DNA from: Verrucomicrobia bacterium IMCC26134
Lineage (GTDB): Bacteria; Verrucomicrobiota; Verrucomicrobiia; Opitutales; Opitutaceae
NCBI GenBank assembly: GCA_000972765.1
Contig: CP011265.1
Span: 1,550,001-1,614,000, forward strand
Reading direction: 5' to 3'
DNA: 64,000 nt
Shown here: positions 43,724-52,208 of the stretch, piece after piece
How positions within the stretch are numbered: the stretch's first letter is position 1
How the letters are laid out: each line of letters starts with the position of its first letter
Position numbers and translations under genes: made by a program
Notes under the pieces: model-generated
Database searches by the model: none
What the model saw: only the letters and a program-made list of their open reading frames with translations
Told to the model about the DNA's origin: nothing

Positions 43724-44539
43724 TCATTCCGTGGTCGCGCGCCGGCGGCCTTCGTTGTGGCGGTGAATAATGTCGGCGGTCATGCCGGTGGAAATCAAAT
43801 CCAGCCACTGCGCGCCTTTTTCAGCGCTTGCAGCCGTCGCGTCGCCCATAATGCCGGTAGGAGAAATATCCTGCGAGGCCCATGAGTAGGTGGCCGGTGC
43901 ATTCTCCGGCCTCAGCTCCCCGGGGTCCCCGATGAAGGAGGGGTAATGACACACGGCAGCTTTCATCCGGGTGTGAGCCGGTGCAGCGGCCAGGAGCAGG
44001 GAGGTTTCAACTTCGTTGGCGTGAAAACCGTAAGCGGATTCCTGCGGAGAAACATCAATCTTTGCGTCTGATTTGATCGGGCTGATACGAAGCCCGGAAG
44101 GTCCGTAAAGTGCGCGGATTTCACGCAGGGTGTAGTTTATGACGGCTGAATTTCCGCCGTGGGTGTTCAGGACTACAAGTTCCTTAAAGCCCCACTCATG
44201 AAGCTGGCGGGCGATGGCCACTAATTGCAGTCTGAGTGTGGTCTTGCTGATATAGAGCGTGCCGGGGAAACCGACGTGTTCGTTGCTTTTGCCGATCGTG
44301 ATGGGCGGGGCGACGTAGCAGGAAACACCGGCAGGCAGGCGAGCCAGCAGGAGGTTCAACCAGACTTGCCCCAACAATGAATCCACCGCGACCGGAAGAT
44401 GCGGGCCGTGTTGCTCAATGGCACCCGTTGCGATGATGACCGGCGCCCATTTCCTGTCGGGCAGGGCAGTGATCTGCGCTGCTGACATGGCCGGTAGATA
44501 ACGTGCGCGATAAGTGGGAAATGTTTCGGAAATACTCAT
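43724..44539 (-). CDS. Creatininase-family amidohydrolase (metal ligands intact)
   Basis: A 271-residue protein of the creatininase/creatinine amidohydrolase superfamily (PF02633), which also contains the archaeal FAPy-nucleotide deformylase ArfB and the mycofactocin protein MftE. The metal site is complete: IIATGAIEQHGPHLPVAVDS (E-x-H and D), NTHGGNSAVI (H) and HANEVETSLLLAA (E). IGKSNEHVGFPGTLYIS is also typical. It is a probable zinc- or manganese-dependent amidohydrolase; the substrate is unknown. It overlaps the upstream paralog by four bases (ATGA). Confidence 0.92.
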   Translation of the reverse strand: MSISETFPTYRARYLPAMSAAQITALPDRKWAPVIIATGAIEQHGPHLPVAVDSLLGQVWLNLLLARLPAGVSCYVAPPITIGKSNEHVGFPGTLYISKTTLRLQLVAIARQLHEWGFKELVVLNTHGGNSAVINYTLREIRALYGPSGLRISPIKSDAKIDVSPQESAYGFHANEVETSLLLAAAPAHTRMKAAVCHYPSFIGDPGELRPENAPATYSWASQDISPTGIMGDATAASAEKGAQWLDLISTGMTADIIHRHNEGRRRATTE

Positions 44540-45306
44540 GATGCGGACATGGTGAGAAGTTCACCATCGCGGGGCAGTGCAGGACGGGCGTTGATTTCGA
44601 CCAACAGCGCAGCGAGGCGCGCGGATGACTTGGCCAGGAGCTCAATTCCTGCGTTGCAGGCCACCGCCAGACCCAGGGGAGGCTCGGCCAAGGGTATGAC
44701 ATCTTCTTCTCCGGGAAGTGCGGACGATTTCGAGGCGGGGGCTTCGCTTTTGACCAAGGTCGGTTCCTTGCCGGTGAGTGCGGTGATAAGGGTCTGCAAA
44801 GCATGCCGGTTACGGCTGCGGGCCGGGTGGAAGTCGAGGTCGATGGCGCTTAGGTTGATGCAAAATGTCTGTAGTCTGCGCTCGATGCGGATATCGCGTG
44901 CGGCGGCGTCTATCAGCTCCTCGTTCCATGGGCTGGCGTTGAACAACACGACCCGTCGAAATCCTGCCGCCGCTATTGTGGAGCAGACTTCATCGATGAA
45001 GGCGTGAGCGGTCGGCACATCCACGGTGAATGCGCAGCCGGCATTCGCGCCTATTACGAAACGCAGCGGTGGAACGACGAGCATCCGCGTCGGATCTGAC
45101 TGGCGGGAGGCGTCGGCAAGAACCCGCATCAAAACGGTTTCTTCAGCGTCGAGGGCGTGGCCCAGTCCCGAGTCGGCGAATCCGGCGATGGGCACGACCA
45201 CGGTGATGTTTTTTTTATCTTTGAGACGCGAAAAATCCTCCCATGTGAGCCAGGGCCAGAAAGTTTTTTCATCCACCTGACAAAGTTGCGCGAGTGTTTC
45301 AGGCAT
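44536..45306 (-). CDS. Creatininase-like paralog lacking the metal ligands
   Basis: A 256-residue protein with the creatininase fold pattern: WPWLTWEDFSRLKDKKNITVVVPIAG, PPLRFVIGANAG, HAFIDEVCSTIAAAGFRRVVLFNASPWNEELI. The metal-binding E-x-H is replaced by FADSGLGHALDAEE, and NTHGGNS by NASPWNE. It is thus probably non-catalytic and may form a hetero-oligomer with the intact copy next to it (ATGA overlap). It is first in the leftward operon, facing the AraC gene across the long intergenic region. Family assignment is by fold-pattern and context and so less certain than for its neighbour. Confidence 0.75.
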   Translation of the reverse strand: MPETLAQLCQVDEKTFWPWLTWEDFSRLKDKKNITVVVPIAGFADSGLGHALDAEETVLMRVLADASRQSDPTRMLVVPPLRFVIGANAGCAFTVDVPTAHAFIDEVCSTIAAAGFRRVVLFNASPWNEELIDAAARDIRIERRLQTFCINLSAIDLDFHPARSRNRHALQTLITALTGKEPTLVKSEAPASKSSALPGEEDVIPLAEPPLGLAVACNAGIELLAKSSARLAALLVEINARPALPRDGELLTMSAS

Positions 45307-45835
45307 ATCGGGTTTGAGTGATGGTAGTTCTTATTCAGGCGCTGCGTGTTTCCGAGATGTAAACGATCTTAGCAGATTGGAAGCCAAGCCTAGGGTGATG
45401 GCAAAGTCGTCCCGTGCTGGCCTACCGGCAGGCATTACCGGATTGGTTAATCAACGTTGTCATGCCTGATGTCGCATTTAGCGGTCGTTGATCGGCAAAA
45501 GATTATCATAGCCCAGATTTTGAAACACCTGCACGGATCTGGCATCTGTCTCGGATCATCTATTTATTATCTGCGTATTTAATATAAGGCTCGGATTTCC
45601 GTATGGAAGCAGGATGGCGGATGGTTTTTATGCATGTTTATATAAAGAAGAATGTAAGGGATTGAGTTAGGTTGTTTTCAGTATTATTTTAAACTGAGGT
45701 TTTATTCTCATTTTTATTGGCTTCACGAAGCGGAACCAAGGTAAAAAATGAACCTTTCCGCGGTATTATCTGTTTTGGCCTCCAAGTTGCTTAGGTTTAG
45801 TGTCCAGAGAAACGCCTTTCCATTGCTTCGCTTCC
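45307..45835. promoter_or_regulatory. Divergent, AT-rich intergenic control region
   Basis: About 530 bp separate the creatininase-like gene (minus) from the AraC-family gene (plus). The DNA is clearly richer in A and T than flanking genes, especially 45540-45730. This is the natural site for back-to-back promoters and AraC binding. I could not define a confident -35/-10 pair or operator by eye. Confidence 0.6.
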
Positions 45836-46735
45836 ATGTCTTTTGCTTCTTTTGTTCAATACGGTCTAGCCTCTTACGCCGAGATTAGTTATCAGCAGTC
45901 CGGCCACTACAGCGTATTTCCCTACCGGGCCGAAGGTGACGGTGTGCATGACAGGCAAGTGCCGCACCGGCATGATTTTTATCAACTTATATGGCTGACT
46001 GAGGGAAGCGGTGATCTCATTTGTGACCTTAAAGAATGGCGCTTTACTGCTGGCACACTCTTTTTTGCCGCACCCGGTCGTTTACATTGTTGGAAGCCTG
46101 AGACGCCGGTCCGGGGGTTCGCGTTAGGTTTTACAGACGAATTTCTATGCAGGGACTCCATTAGAGCCTCGCTGCTTGGTCGATTTGCTTATTTACAGGA
46201 ATCTGAAAATCCATTGCTCACCTTAACAGGTGCCAAGCAGGATGAGATGACGCATTTTTTCTCGCGGTTGCTAGCTGAAGCTGCGGATACAGAGTCTTCT
46301 CGCGATGAAGTAGTTCATGCCTATATCATGATTATTTTGGCCAAGACTAAACGCTGGTTGCCGGGAGATGCACAAAGTCAGATTTCTAAGCGCGCGCTCA
46401 ACTCTTTGTCCATACGCTTTCGGCAGGCGCTGGAAGAGCAATTTCCTCGCCTGCTTAAGGTCAGTGATTATGCATCCCTTTTGCATACCTCACGCACACA
46501 ACTGAACAACGACCTGCGTAACCATACCGGGCGGACGGCGAGCGAATTCATACATGATCGTCTGCTTCTCGAGGCCAAACGCCTTTTGCTATACTCGGAT
46601 TCCACTGTATCTGAAATCGCATATAAATTAAGATTTCAGGATCCTTCATATTTTTGCCGTTTCTTTCGTTTACGGGCCGGACTTTCGCCTGGAGCATTCC
46701 GAGCGGGTGCAGCGATCCAGCTTGTCGCTTGTTAG
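45836..46735 (+). CDS. AraC-family transcriptional regulator
   Basis: A 299-residue DNA-binding regulator. The N-terminal cupin sensor includes QVPHRHDFYQLIWLTEGSGDLICDLKEW and FAAPGRLHCWKPE (about 40-95). The C-terminal double helix-turn-helix is LLKVSDYASLLHTSRTQLNNDLRNHTGRTASEFIHDRLLLEAKRLL then STVSEIAYKLRFQDPSYFCRFFRLRAGLSPGAFR. The start at 45836 (MSFASFVQYG) is chosen over an ATG 12 codons earlier. By position it most likely controls the divergent amidase operon and the downstream DUF3891-permease-cyclohydrolase genes. Base composition is lower in GC than the rest of the window. Confidence 0.93.
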   Translation: MSFASFVQYGLASYAEISYQQSGHYSVFPYRAEGDGVHDRQVPHRHDFYQLIWLTEGSGDLICDLKEWRFTAGTLFFAAPGRLHCWKPETPVRGFALGFTDEFLCRDSIRASLLGRFAYLQESENPLLTLTGAKQDEMTHFFSRLLAEAADTESSRDEVVHAYIMIILAKTKRWLPGDAQSQISKRALNSLSIRFRQALEEQFPRLLKVSDYASLLHTSRTQLNNDLRNHTGRTASEFIHDRLLLEAKRLLLYSDSTVSEIAYKLRFQDPSYFCRFFRLRAGLSPGAFRAGAAIQLVAC

Positions 46736-46755
46736 GTCGTGACCTTACAAGCGAC
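46724..46755 (+). terminator. Long inverted repeat at the end of the AraC gene
   Basis: GTCGCTTGTTAGGTC and GACCTTACAAGCGAC form a 15-bp stem with one mismatch around a GT loop, and include the araC stop codon. There is no T-run after it (CAAATTATTA), so it is either a weak terminator or an operator-like site before the DUF3891 gene. Confidence 0.55.
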
Positions 46756-46806
46756 CAAATTATTAATGACTGACTCAGTTCATTTACACAATTAATCCAA
46801 TAAATT

Positions 46807-47616
46807 ATGATACGACGTGAAACATCAACGCACTGGGTATTTGTGACTCATCCGGATCACGCGCGTCTGGCCGGACAATTCGGAGATGCCTGGGGCAATG
46901 AGAATTTCGCCCGCCCAGAGCCGTATACTGGCCTTAAATACGCCGTGTATCATCATGACGATGGATGGCTCGCCCGCGACGCCGCCCCGTCGCTCACCCC
47001 CGCCGGATTGCCTGAGGCGTTCACGAGCTCCTTGGTGGGCGCGTATAGTGCGTTTGAAGAAATTGATCTGCCTGCCTATCTGGGGGTGCGAGCAAAGGCC
47101 ACCTCCACGGTTGCGGAAGTCGATCCATATGCGGGCATCTTGGTGTCTATGCACACGTATAATCTGCTTTCCGAGCAGGCGGACCTGAATAGTATTCGGC
47201 CCGAACATCGCGCTGCGCACGCCGCATTTCTGCTTGAGCAGAAGGAGTTTCAGAGCACCACCGCGGCACGTCTCGGGGCTTCCAGCCATGCTTTGCAGGT
47301 CGGCTATGAATTTTTGCAATGCTGCGATAATCTCTCGCTGATCGTATGCTCGGGCTACGATCAGGCACGGGATCTTCGGCATACGCATTCGGATCGGCGG
47401 GGTGTTCGCCATGCCATACACTGCGAACCGGCTGGGAGCGGGTGTTATACACTTTCGCCATGGCCCTTGTCCGGCGTTAAGCTCGTCCTGGATTTACCTT
47501 ATCGCATGGTGGCAAAAACCGAGGCCAAGAACTTGGAATCTCTACGCCACGCATTCAGCGTGGCTCCTGTTTTGGTCGATAAAGTCACCTTGCTGCCTGC
47601 GGCGGGTGTTGTTTGA
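46807..47616 (+). CDS. DUF3891 family protein
   Basis: A 269-residue cytoplasmic protein of the DUF3891 (PF13030) type. Recognisable features are WVFVTHPDHARLAGQFGDAWGN, the YAVYHHDDGWLARDAAPSL motif with the paired His-Asp, ILVSMHTYNLLS and FLQCCDNLSLIVC. The conserved His/Asp pattern resembles an HD-like metal site, but no activity is established as far as I know. It stands between the AraC regulator and the NCS2 permease and so is probably part of the same pathway. Confidence 0.88.
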   Translation: MIRRETSTHWVFVTHPDHARLAGQFGDAWGNENFARPEPYTGLKYAVYHHDDGWLARDAAPSLTPAGLPEAFTSSLVGAYSAFEEIDLPAYLGVRAKATSTVAEVDPYAGILVSMHTYNLLSEQADLNSIRPEHRAAHAAFLLEQKEFQSTTAARLGASSHALQVGYEFLQCCDNLSLIVCSGYDQARDLRHTHSDRRGVRHAIHCEPAGSGCYTLSPWPLSGVKLVLDLPYRMVAKTEAKNLESLRHAFSVAPVLVDKVTLLPAAGVV

Positions 47617-47664
47617 TCTGAGCAAGTTGAGCCGCATTCCGTTTCAATTTTAACTTAATCCCTT

Positions 47665-49050
47665 ATGCTGCAACGTATTTTTAAACTCTCCGAACATCGC
47701 ACGACTGTCAGTCGTGAGCTCTTTGCCGGCCTGGCTACATTTGCGGCCATGGCCTATATTCTCGCGGTGAATCCCAGCATTTTGATGAATGGGCTTGGTG
47801 CAGATTCGGCCATTGGCTCAGATCCGACCACCGCCGCTTTTATCGCAACTAAAGGCGCTCTCGTGACGGTCACGGCGATTACCGCGGCCGTGAGCACGAT
47901 CTTGATGGCGCTCATGACGAATTACCCGATCGCGCTCGCGCCCGGCATGGGAATAAATGCGTTTTTTGCTTTCAGTATTTGCCTCGGGGCGGGGGTGCGC
48001 TGGCAGGAGGCGCTTGGTATGGTCTTCCTAAACGGATGTATTTTTTTGCTCCTCTCGCTGACCGGGGTTCGCGAAAAAATCGTCAAATGCATCCCTTATC
48101 CGCTGAAGATCGCCATCACCTGCGGCATTGGCATTTTCATCGCGTTTATCGGGCTTAAAAACTCGGGTATAATTGTTTCGAACCCAGTTACTTTCGTTTC
48201 CCCTGGAGATTTTACCCAAGGGCCTGTCGCCCTCGCTTTGGGCGGAGTTGTTTTGGTCCTGGTGTTGGTCGCCCGTCGCGTTCCGGGGGCCATCGTGATT
48301 GGCATAGTGGGAACAACGCTGGCGGGGTTATTCGTTCCTGATGGTCATGGAGGCCAAGTCACGCGCCTCCCTGAATCGATTTTCGCGCTTCCAGCTTCGC
48401 CGGCACCGGTATTTCTTAAATTAGAGTTCGGTTTCATGACCAGCACGGCGACGTTCTTTAAAATACTTCCTTTGCTGCTGACCCTGCTATTGGTCGATAT
48501 GTTCGACAACATAGGCACGCTTATTGGCGTTACCAAGCGTGCGGGTTTCCTTGATAAAAATGGCAATTTGCCCAAGGCGGGGAGAGCGCTTGTGGCGGAC
48601 TCCACCGCCGCCATTCTCAGCTCGCTCTTTGGCACCTCCACGGTGGTCAGCTATATCGAAAGCGCGTCTGGAGTGGAGGCCGGGGGGCGGACCGGTCTGA
48701 CCGCAGTCTCCACTGCCGTGCTCATGTTGCTGGCTTTGTTCCTGACGCCTTTGATTCTGATCGTGCCCCTTGCCGCCACCGCCTCGGCGCTCGTTGTGGT
48801 GGGGGTATTTATGCTTCAGTCGGTGACGGAGATTGATATGAGCGATTTCCGCATCGCCGCCCCCGCGGCACTCACCATCATAGGTATACCGCTCACCTTC
48901 AGCATCGCGGAAGGCATTGGCTTCGGTCTTATTTCAGCTGCGTTGCTCGCCCTTGCCACCGGTAAGCCTCGCGGTTTTACTGCAACTGGTTATGTAATCG
49001 CCGCTATTTTCTTTTTGGAGTTTTTCCATATCTTCCCATTCAGCGGTTAA
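47665..49050 (+). CDS. NCS2-family purine/nucleobase permease (AzgA/PbuG type)
   Basis: A 461-residue inner-membrane symporter with about 13 helices. Landmarks are ELFAGLATFAAMAYILAVNPSIL at the N-terminus, the family motif NYPIALAPGMGINAFFAF, GIFIAFIGLKNSGIIV, LLLVDMFDNIGTLIGVTKRAG, and ADSTAAILSSLFGTSTVVSYIESASGVEAGGRTGLTAV. These fit the hypoxanthine/guanine/adenine permease subgroup. It suggests the cluster's substrate is a purine or related ring compound. It is preceded by the DUF3891 gene and followed by the cyclohydrolase at 14 bp. Confidence 0.95.
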   Translation: MLQRIFKLSEHRTTVSRELFAGLATFAAMAYILAVNPSILMNGLGADSAIGSDPTTAAFIATKGALVTVTAITAAVSTILMALMTNYPIALAPGMGINAFFAFSICLGAGVRWQEALGMVFLNGCIFLLLSLTGVREKIVKCIPYPLKIAITCGIGIFIAFIGLKNSGIIVSNPVTFVSPGDFTQGPVALALGGVVLVLVLVARRVPGAIVIGIVGTTLAGLFVPDGHGGQVTRLPESIFALPASPAPVFLKLEFGFMTSTATFFKILPLLLTLLLVDMFDNIGTLIGVTKRAGFLDKNGNLPKAGRALVADSTAAILSSLFGTSTVVSYIESASGVEAGGRTGLTAVSTAVLMLLALFLTPLILIVPLAATASALVVVGVFMLQSVTEIDMSDFRIAAPAALTIIGIPLTFSIAEGIGFGLISAALLALATGKPRGFTATGYVIAAIFFLEFFHIFPFSG

Positions 49051-49064
49051 TTTCGACGCCTTAA

Positions 49065-50654
49065 ATGCCTACTTCTGTTTCTCCCCTTAAAGTTCCTGAC
49101 GAGGCCGCGCTCGATATAGATTTCGAAGCTCTTATCGCCGAGTTACAACACGCAACCGGTGCCGTGGTCGCACCTCGGCCCGTGGATGATCGTCCGCTCT
49201 ATGGCACCACGCTTTACATTGCGACCTGCAAGCTCGACACCCGCTTCGGTCATTTCCGTGCACATATCTTTCAGGATATCATCGATAAGCACTACATCAT
49301 CGCGCTTGCTTTTGGTGATATTGTAAACGCGACCACGCTCCATACCCGGCTGCACTCTTCTTGTGTGACCAGCGAGACTTTGAGGGGCTGTGATTGCGAT
49401 TGTGTGCAGCAGCTCGAGGGAGCCTTCAAGGTGATCGCCGAGAAAGGGAAAGGCATACTTTTTTATCTGATGCAGGAGGGGCGCGGTGTGGGCTACGTTG
49501 GCAAGGCCAGGGATCGTATGCTGGTGCAGGCTTCGCTTGATCAACTCTCCACCTTTGCCGCCTACGCTGCGATGGGGCTCAAAAAAGACCACCGCAACTA
49601 TGAGAACATATCCCATATTTGCTACCTGCTCGGCATCACCGCGTCATTCACCGTTCTGACCAACAATCCAGATAAGGTCGACGCCATGAAGGCACAGGGA
49701 CTGGTGGTTGCCGGGACCGAGGCGCTCGAGTTCGAACCTTCCCCTTTTAATCTCGCCTACCTGACATCCAAAGCAGCTGGAGGACATATTCTGCTTCGGC
49801 CTTCCGAAACGCTCGTGAAGCGCGCGCTCCCGCCTGAGCCGGTTATTCCCTTCAAGCCTTACGCGCTTCCCGAAGCTCGTCGCTTCATCTATTCGGCCAG
49901 TTATTTTCTTCCGATGAAGCCGGTGGATAACGACATCCTGCTCACTGGCGTCCAGTTTAACGACTTGTTCAAACATGACGCGCTCAGTCGTTATTCCGCT
50001 GGTCCGCACCCGCTGGTGCTTGGCTATCACGCCATCCGCGACAACCGGTTTTTCGTAAAGATTTCCGTCGATAATCTCAACTACTTCAAACGCGATAATC
50101 CCGAGGATCCCATCCTCGATCTCCTTACCACCCCTTATTGGTTTCGCGTTCACGTTTACTACGACATCGTGACCTCGCAGGACTTTGTGGTGCTCACCCA
50201 TGGCAAGCCCCGCATCTATGATCTGCCCGTGGTTCGCCTCCACAGTGAATCCCTCTTTAATCGCTTCCCGCTGCGCACGGTCGAGAACCGCGACAAGATG
50301 AAGCAGTCCGTCAAACACATCGTCACCTACGGCGTAGGTGCCATGCTCCTGCTACATAACGACGGACGTGGCGCCGGTTTCGGTGCATACGCAACCGATC
50401 GTATGATGACCGAAACCAACCAGGCTTTCTCTTCCGACGAGGCTTATCGTAAACTTGGCGTCGGTTACGACAGTCGAGACTACGATTCGTCCATCCTGCT
50501 GCTTCGTCACCACATTCCCAACGAGAAGATCCAGATGGTGATGAACTCTCCTGCCAGCCTGGTTAAAAAGCCCGAGTATGCCGAAGCCTTGAATCGCCAT
50601 AAAATTGACGTCGAGAAATGGATATTCCTCGAAGACGAGCCCGGCCATGATTGA
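49065..50654 (+). CDS. Tandem GTP cyclohydrolase II-like protein
   Basis: A 529-residue protein with two GTP cyclohydrolase II domains. Domain 1 (about 40-225) keeps all three zinc Cys, in LHSSCVTSETL and RGCDCDCVQQL, and the QEGRGVG loop. At the place of the catalytic Tyr (KIRAYALQD in E. coli RibA, Tyr105) it has KARDRMLVQ, that is Arg. Domain 2 (about 270-520) has the same order of elements, including LHSESLFNRF, HNDGRGAGFG and a DYDSSILLL region, but lacks the zinc Cys. It is therefore a paralog rather than a riboflavin-pathway RibA. The family precedent is the FAPy-forming Streptomyces paralogs with an altered Tyr. It is adjacent to the nucleobase permease. Confidence 0.85.
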   Translation: MPTSVSPLKVPDEAALDIDFEALIAELQHATGAVVAPRPVDDRPLYGTTLYIATCKLDTRFGHFRAHIFQDIIDKHYIIALAFGDIVNATTLHTRLHSSCVTSETLRGCDCDCVQQLEGAFKVIAEKGKGILFYLMQEGRGVGYVGKARDRMLVQASLDQLSTFAAYAAMGLKKDHRNYENISHICYLLGITASFTVLTNNPDKVDAMKAQGLVVAGTEALEFEPSPFNLAYLTSKAAGGHILLRPSETLVKRALPPEPVIPFKPYALPEARRFIYSASYFLPMKPVDNDILLTGVQFNDLFKHDALSRYSAGPHPLVLGYHAIRDNRFFVKISVDNLNYFKRDNPEDPILDLLTTPYWFRVHVYYDIVTSQDFVVLTHGKPRIYDLPVVRLHSESLFNRFPLRTVENRDKMKQSVKHIVTYGVGAMLLLHNDGRGAGFGAYATDRMMTETNQAFSSDEAYRKLGVGYDSRDYDSSILLLRHHIPNEKIQMVMNSPASLVKKPEYAEALNRHKIDVEKWIFLEDEPGHD

Positions 50655-50702
50655 TGCTTTGCGGGTCGCGATTTCATCGCGTCCTGTCTTCGATATTCCT
50701 TT

Positions 50703-51794
50703 GTGTCCTCCAAAACTACCAGCCCCTCAGTCATTACCGATGATCCGCTCGGTCACGGGCTACTGGCCCGTAGGCTCGGGCAGATACCCTCGGTCCTAGC
50801 TGGGATGATTGAGCGCGGCCCCGCCGCACTTAAACCCGCTACGCTTAACGCCCGTCGATTTATTATCACCGGCACGGGAAGCTCGGAGGCGCATGCACGC
50901 TATCTGGCGATGCTGCTGAATTTATACACCGACCGCGCCGCCACTTACCTGCCGTTGTCGGGCTTCGTTGACTGGCATCGCGACGCTTTTGCCGGAAAAA
51001 CCCTGGTCGTCTTTTCCCAAGGCGTTTCTCCCAACGCTCAGATCGCTCTCAATCGTCGGCAGGATTTCGCGCACTGCGTGCTTTTGACCGCCACTACTCC
51101 GGCCGCCGCACTCGCGGCTGGTAAACGAGACCGTGCCGCTCTTCTCCAATCCATTATCGATGCAGGGGGGGAGCTCATCGAGTTCCCGCTCGCGGAGGAA
51201 TACACCACCCTCATTCGTTTCGTAGGGCCTCTGGCCGGTTATTTAGCCGCACTCCAGTTTACTTCCCAGCTCGCCGGATGCCGCTTCCCCGCGCCCGGCG
51301 CCGCCACCATTCTGCCCTTACTCGCAGAACCAGCGCCGGCCGACCTCTTGGACGCGATGATTCGGCTGCCCAGTGCCTTTTCGCAGGGCTTTAACATCGT
51401 CACCGCCGCTCCTATCTCTGACTTTGCGCAAAACCTTGCCTGTAAATTCATGGAAGGCGTCTTCTGGCCATGCCCGCCGATTTCGGATTTTCTACAATTT
51501 GCCCATGGTCCTTTTCAGCAGATGAACGCTCATCCCAAGCCGGTCATCATTCTGCAAGGAGACTCCGCTGCCGAGGCTGACCTTGTCGACCGCAGCGTGC
51601 GTATGTTACGCGAAGTGGGTCTCAGCGCTTTTGTTGTTCGCGTGAATGCGCCGCCATTATATTCGATCTTTGGCTTCGAAGCCGCCCTTAACGCCCTCGT
51701 CTTCGCGGTCATGCGCCACCTTCGGGTTGACCAAGTGAACTGGCCTGGGAAAGGTCGCGACGATCTTCTCTATGGCTTTTGTCCTGATTCGTGA
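50703..51794 (+). CDS. SIS-domain sugar-phosphate-binding protein
   Basis: A 363-residue protein with two sugar-isomerase-like (SIS) domains, as in the isomerase half of GlmS and in AgaS/FrlB. Domain 1: RRFIITGTGSSEAHARYLAMLL and GKTLVVFSQGVSPNAQIALNR. Domain 2: QNLACKFMEGVFWPCPPISDFLQFAHGPFQQM and VIILQGDSAAEADLVDRSVRML. It lacks a glutaminase domain. It starts with GTG at 50703, 48 bp after the cyclohydrolase gene, and no nearer ATG suits. A role in handling a ribosyl- or amino-sugar phosphate from the pathway is plausible but inferred. Confidence 0.82.
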   Translation: MSSKTTSPSVITDDPLGHGLLARRLGQIPSVLAGMIERGPAALKPATLNARRFIITGTGSSEAHARYLAMLLNLYTDRAATYLPLSGFVDWHRDAFAGKTLVVFSQGVSPNAQIALNRRQDFAHCVLLTATTPAAALAAGKRDRAALLQSIIDAGGELIEFPLAEEYTTLIRFVGPLAGYLAALQFTSQLAGCRFPAPGAATILPLLAEPAPADLLDAMIRLPSAFSQGFNIVTAAPISDFAQNLACKFMEGVFWPCPPISDFLQFAHGPFQQMNAHPKPVIILQGDSAAEADLVDRSVRMLREVGLSAFVVRVNAPPLYSIFGFEAALNALVFAVMRHLRVDQVNWPGKGRDDLLYGFCPDS

Positions 51795-52208
51795 TAAAAC
51801 GTGTCTACCTTCGAGTAATCTACGGAAAAACGCATTGGTCTTATCTGAATTTCGACACAAACCATTTGGCTGGAATCCATTATGGTTATTCTAAAATGGT
51901 CTAGGTGCACCTCGGAATACGGCGAAATCCATCCGATTCAAGCCCGCGAATTCGGGACGCCGATACTCAGCCGCTGGAACGCTTTTCATAGGTTAAATAC
52001 ACCGTATTAAAGGCACTGGAAGTCAGCAGAGGGCTAAGAAGAGCGAGTTGCATGACTGTGCTTTGGTGCGACTTAGGTCCGCGATGAGGGGTGTGCGTAA
52101 TTAAATCAGATAAAATCTCGCGCCAATGGTATTGCCCGACATTAGTCCGGTTTCATTTTTCATTTCATGTTTAACCATATAATCTTAGCCGTGTCTCGAA
52201 ACTAATTT
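51795..52208. other. Intergenic region before the histidine kinase
   Basis: About 410 bp without a supported gene. It is moderately AT-rich toward the right end and contains a TATAAT at 52178-52183, 25 bp before the kinase ATG, a candidate -10 box without a clear -35. I see no repeats or stable terminator hairpin. Confidence 0.5.
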
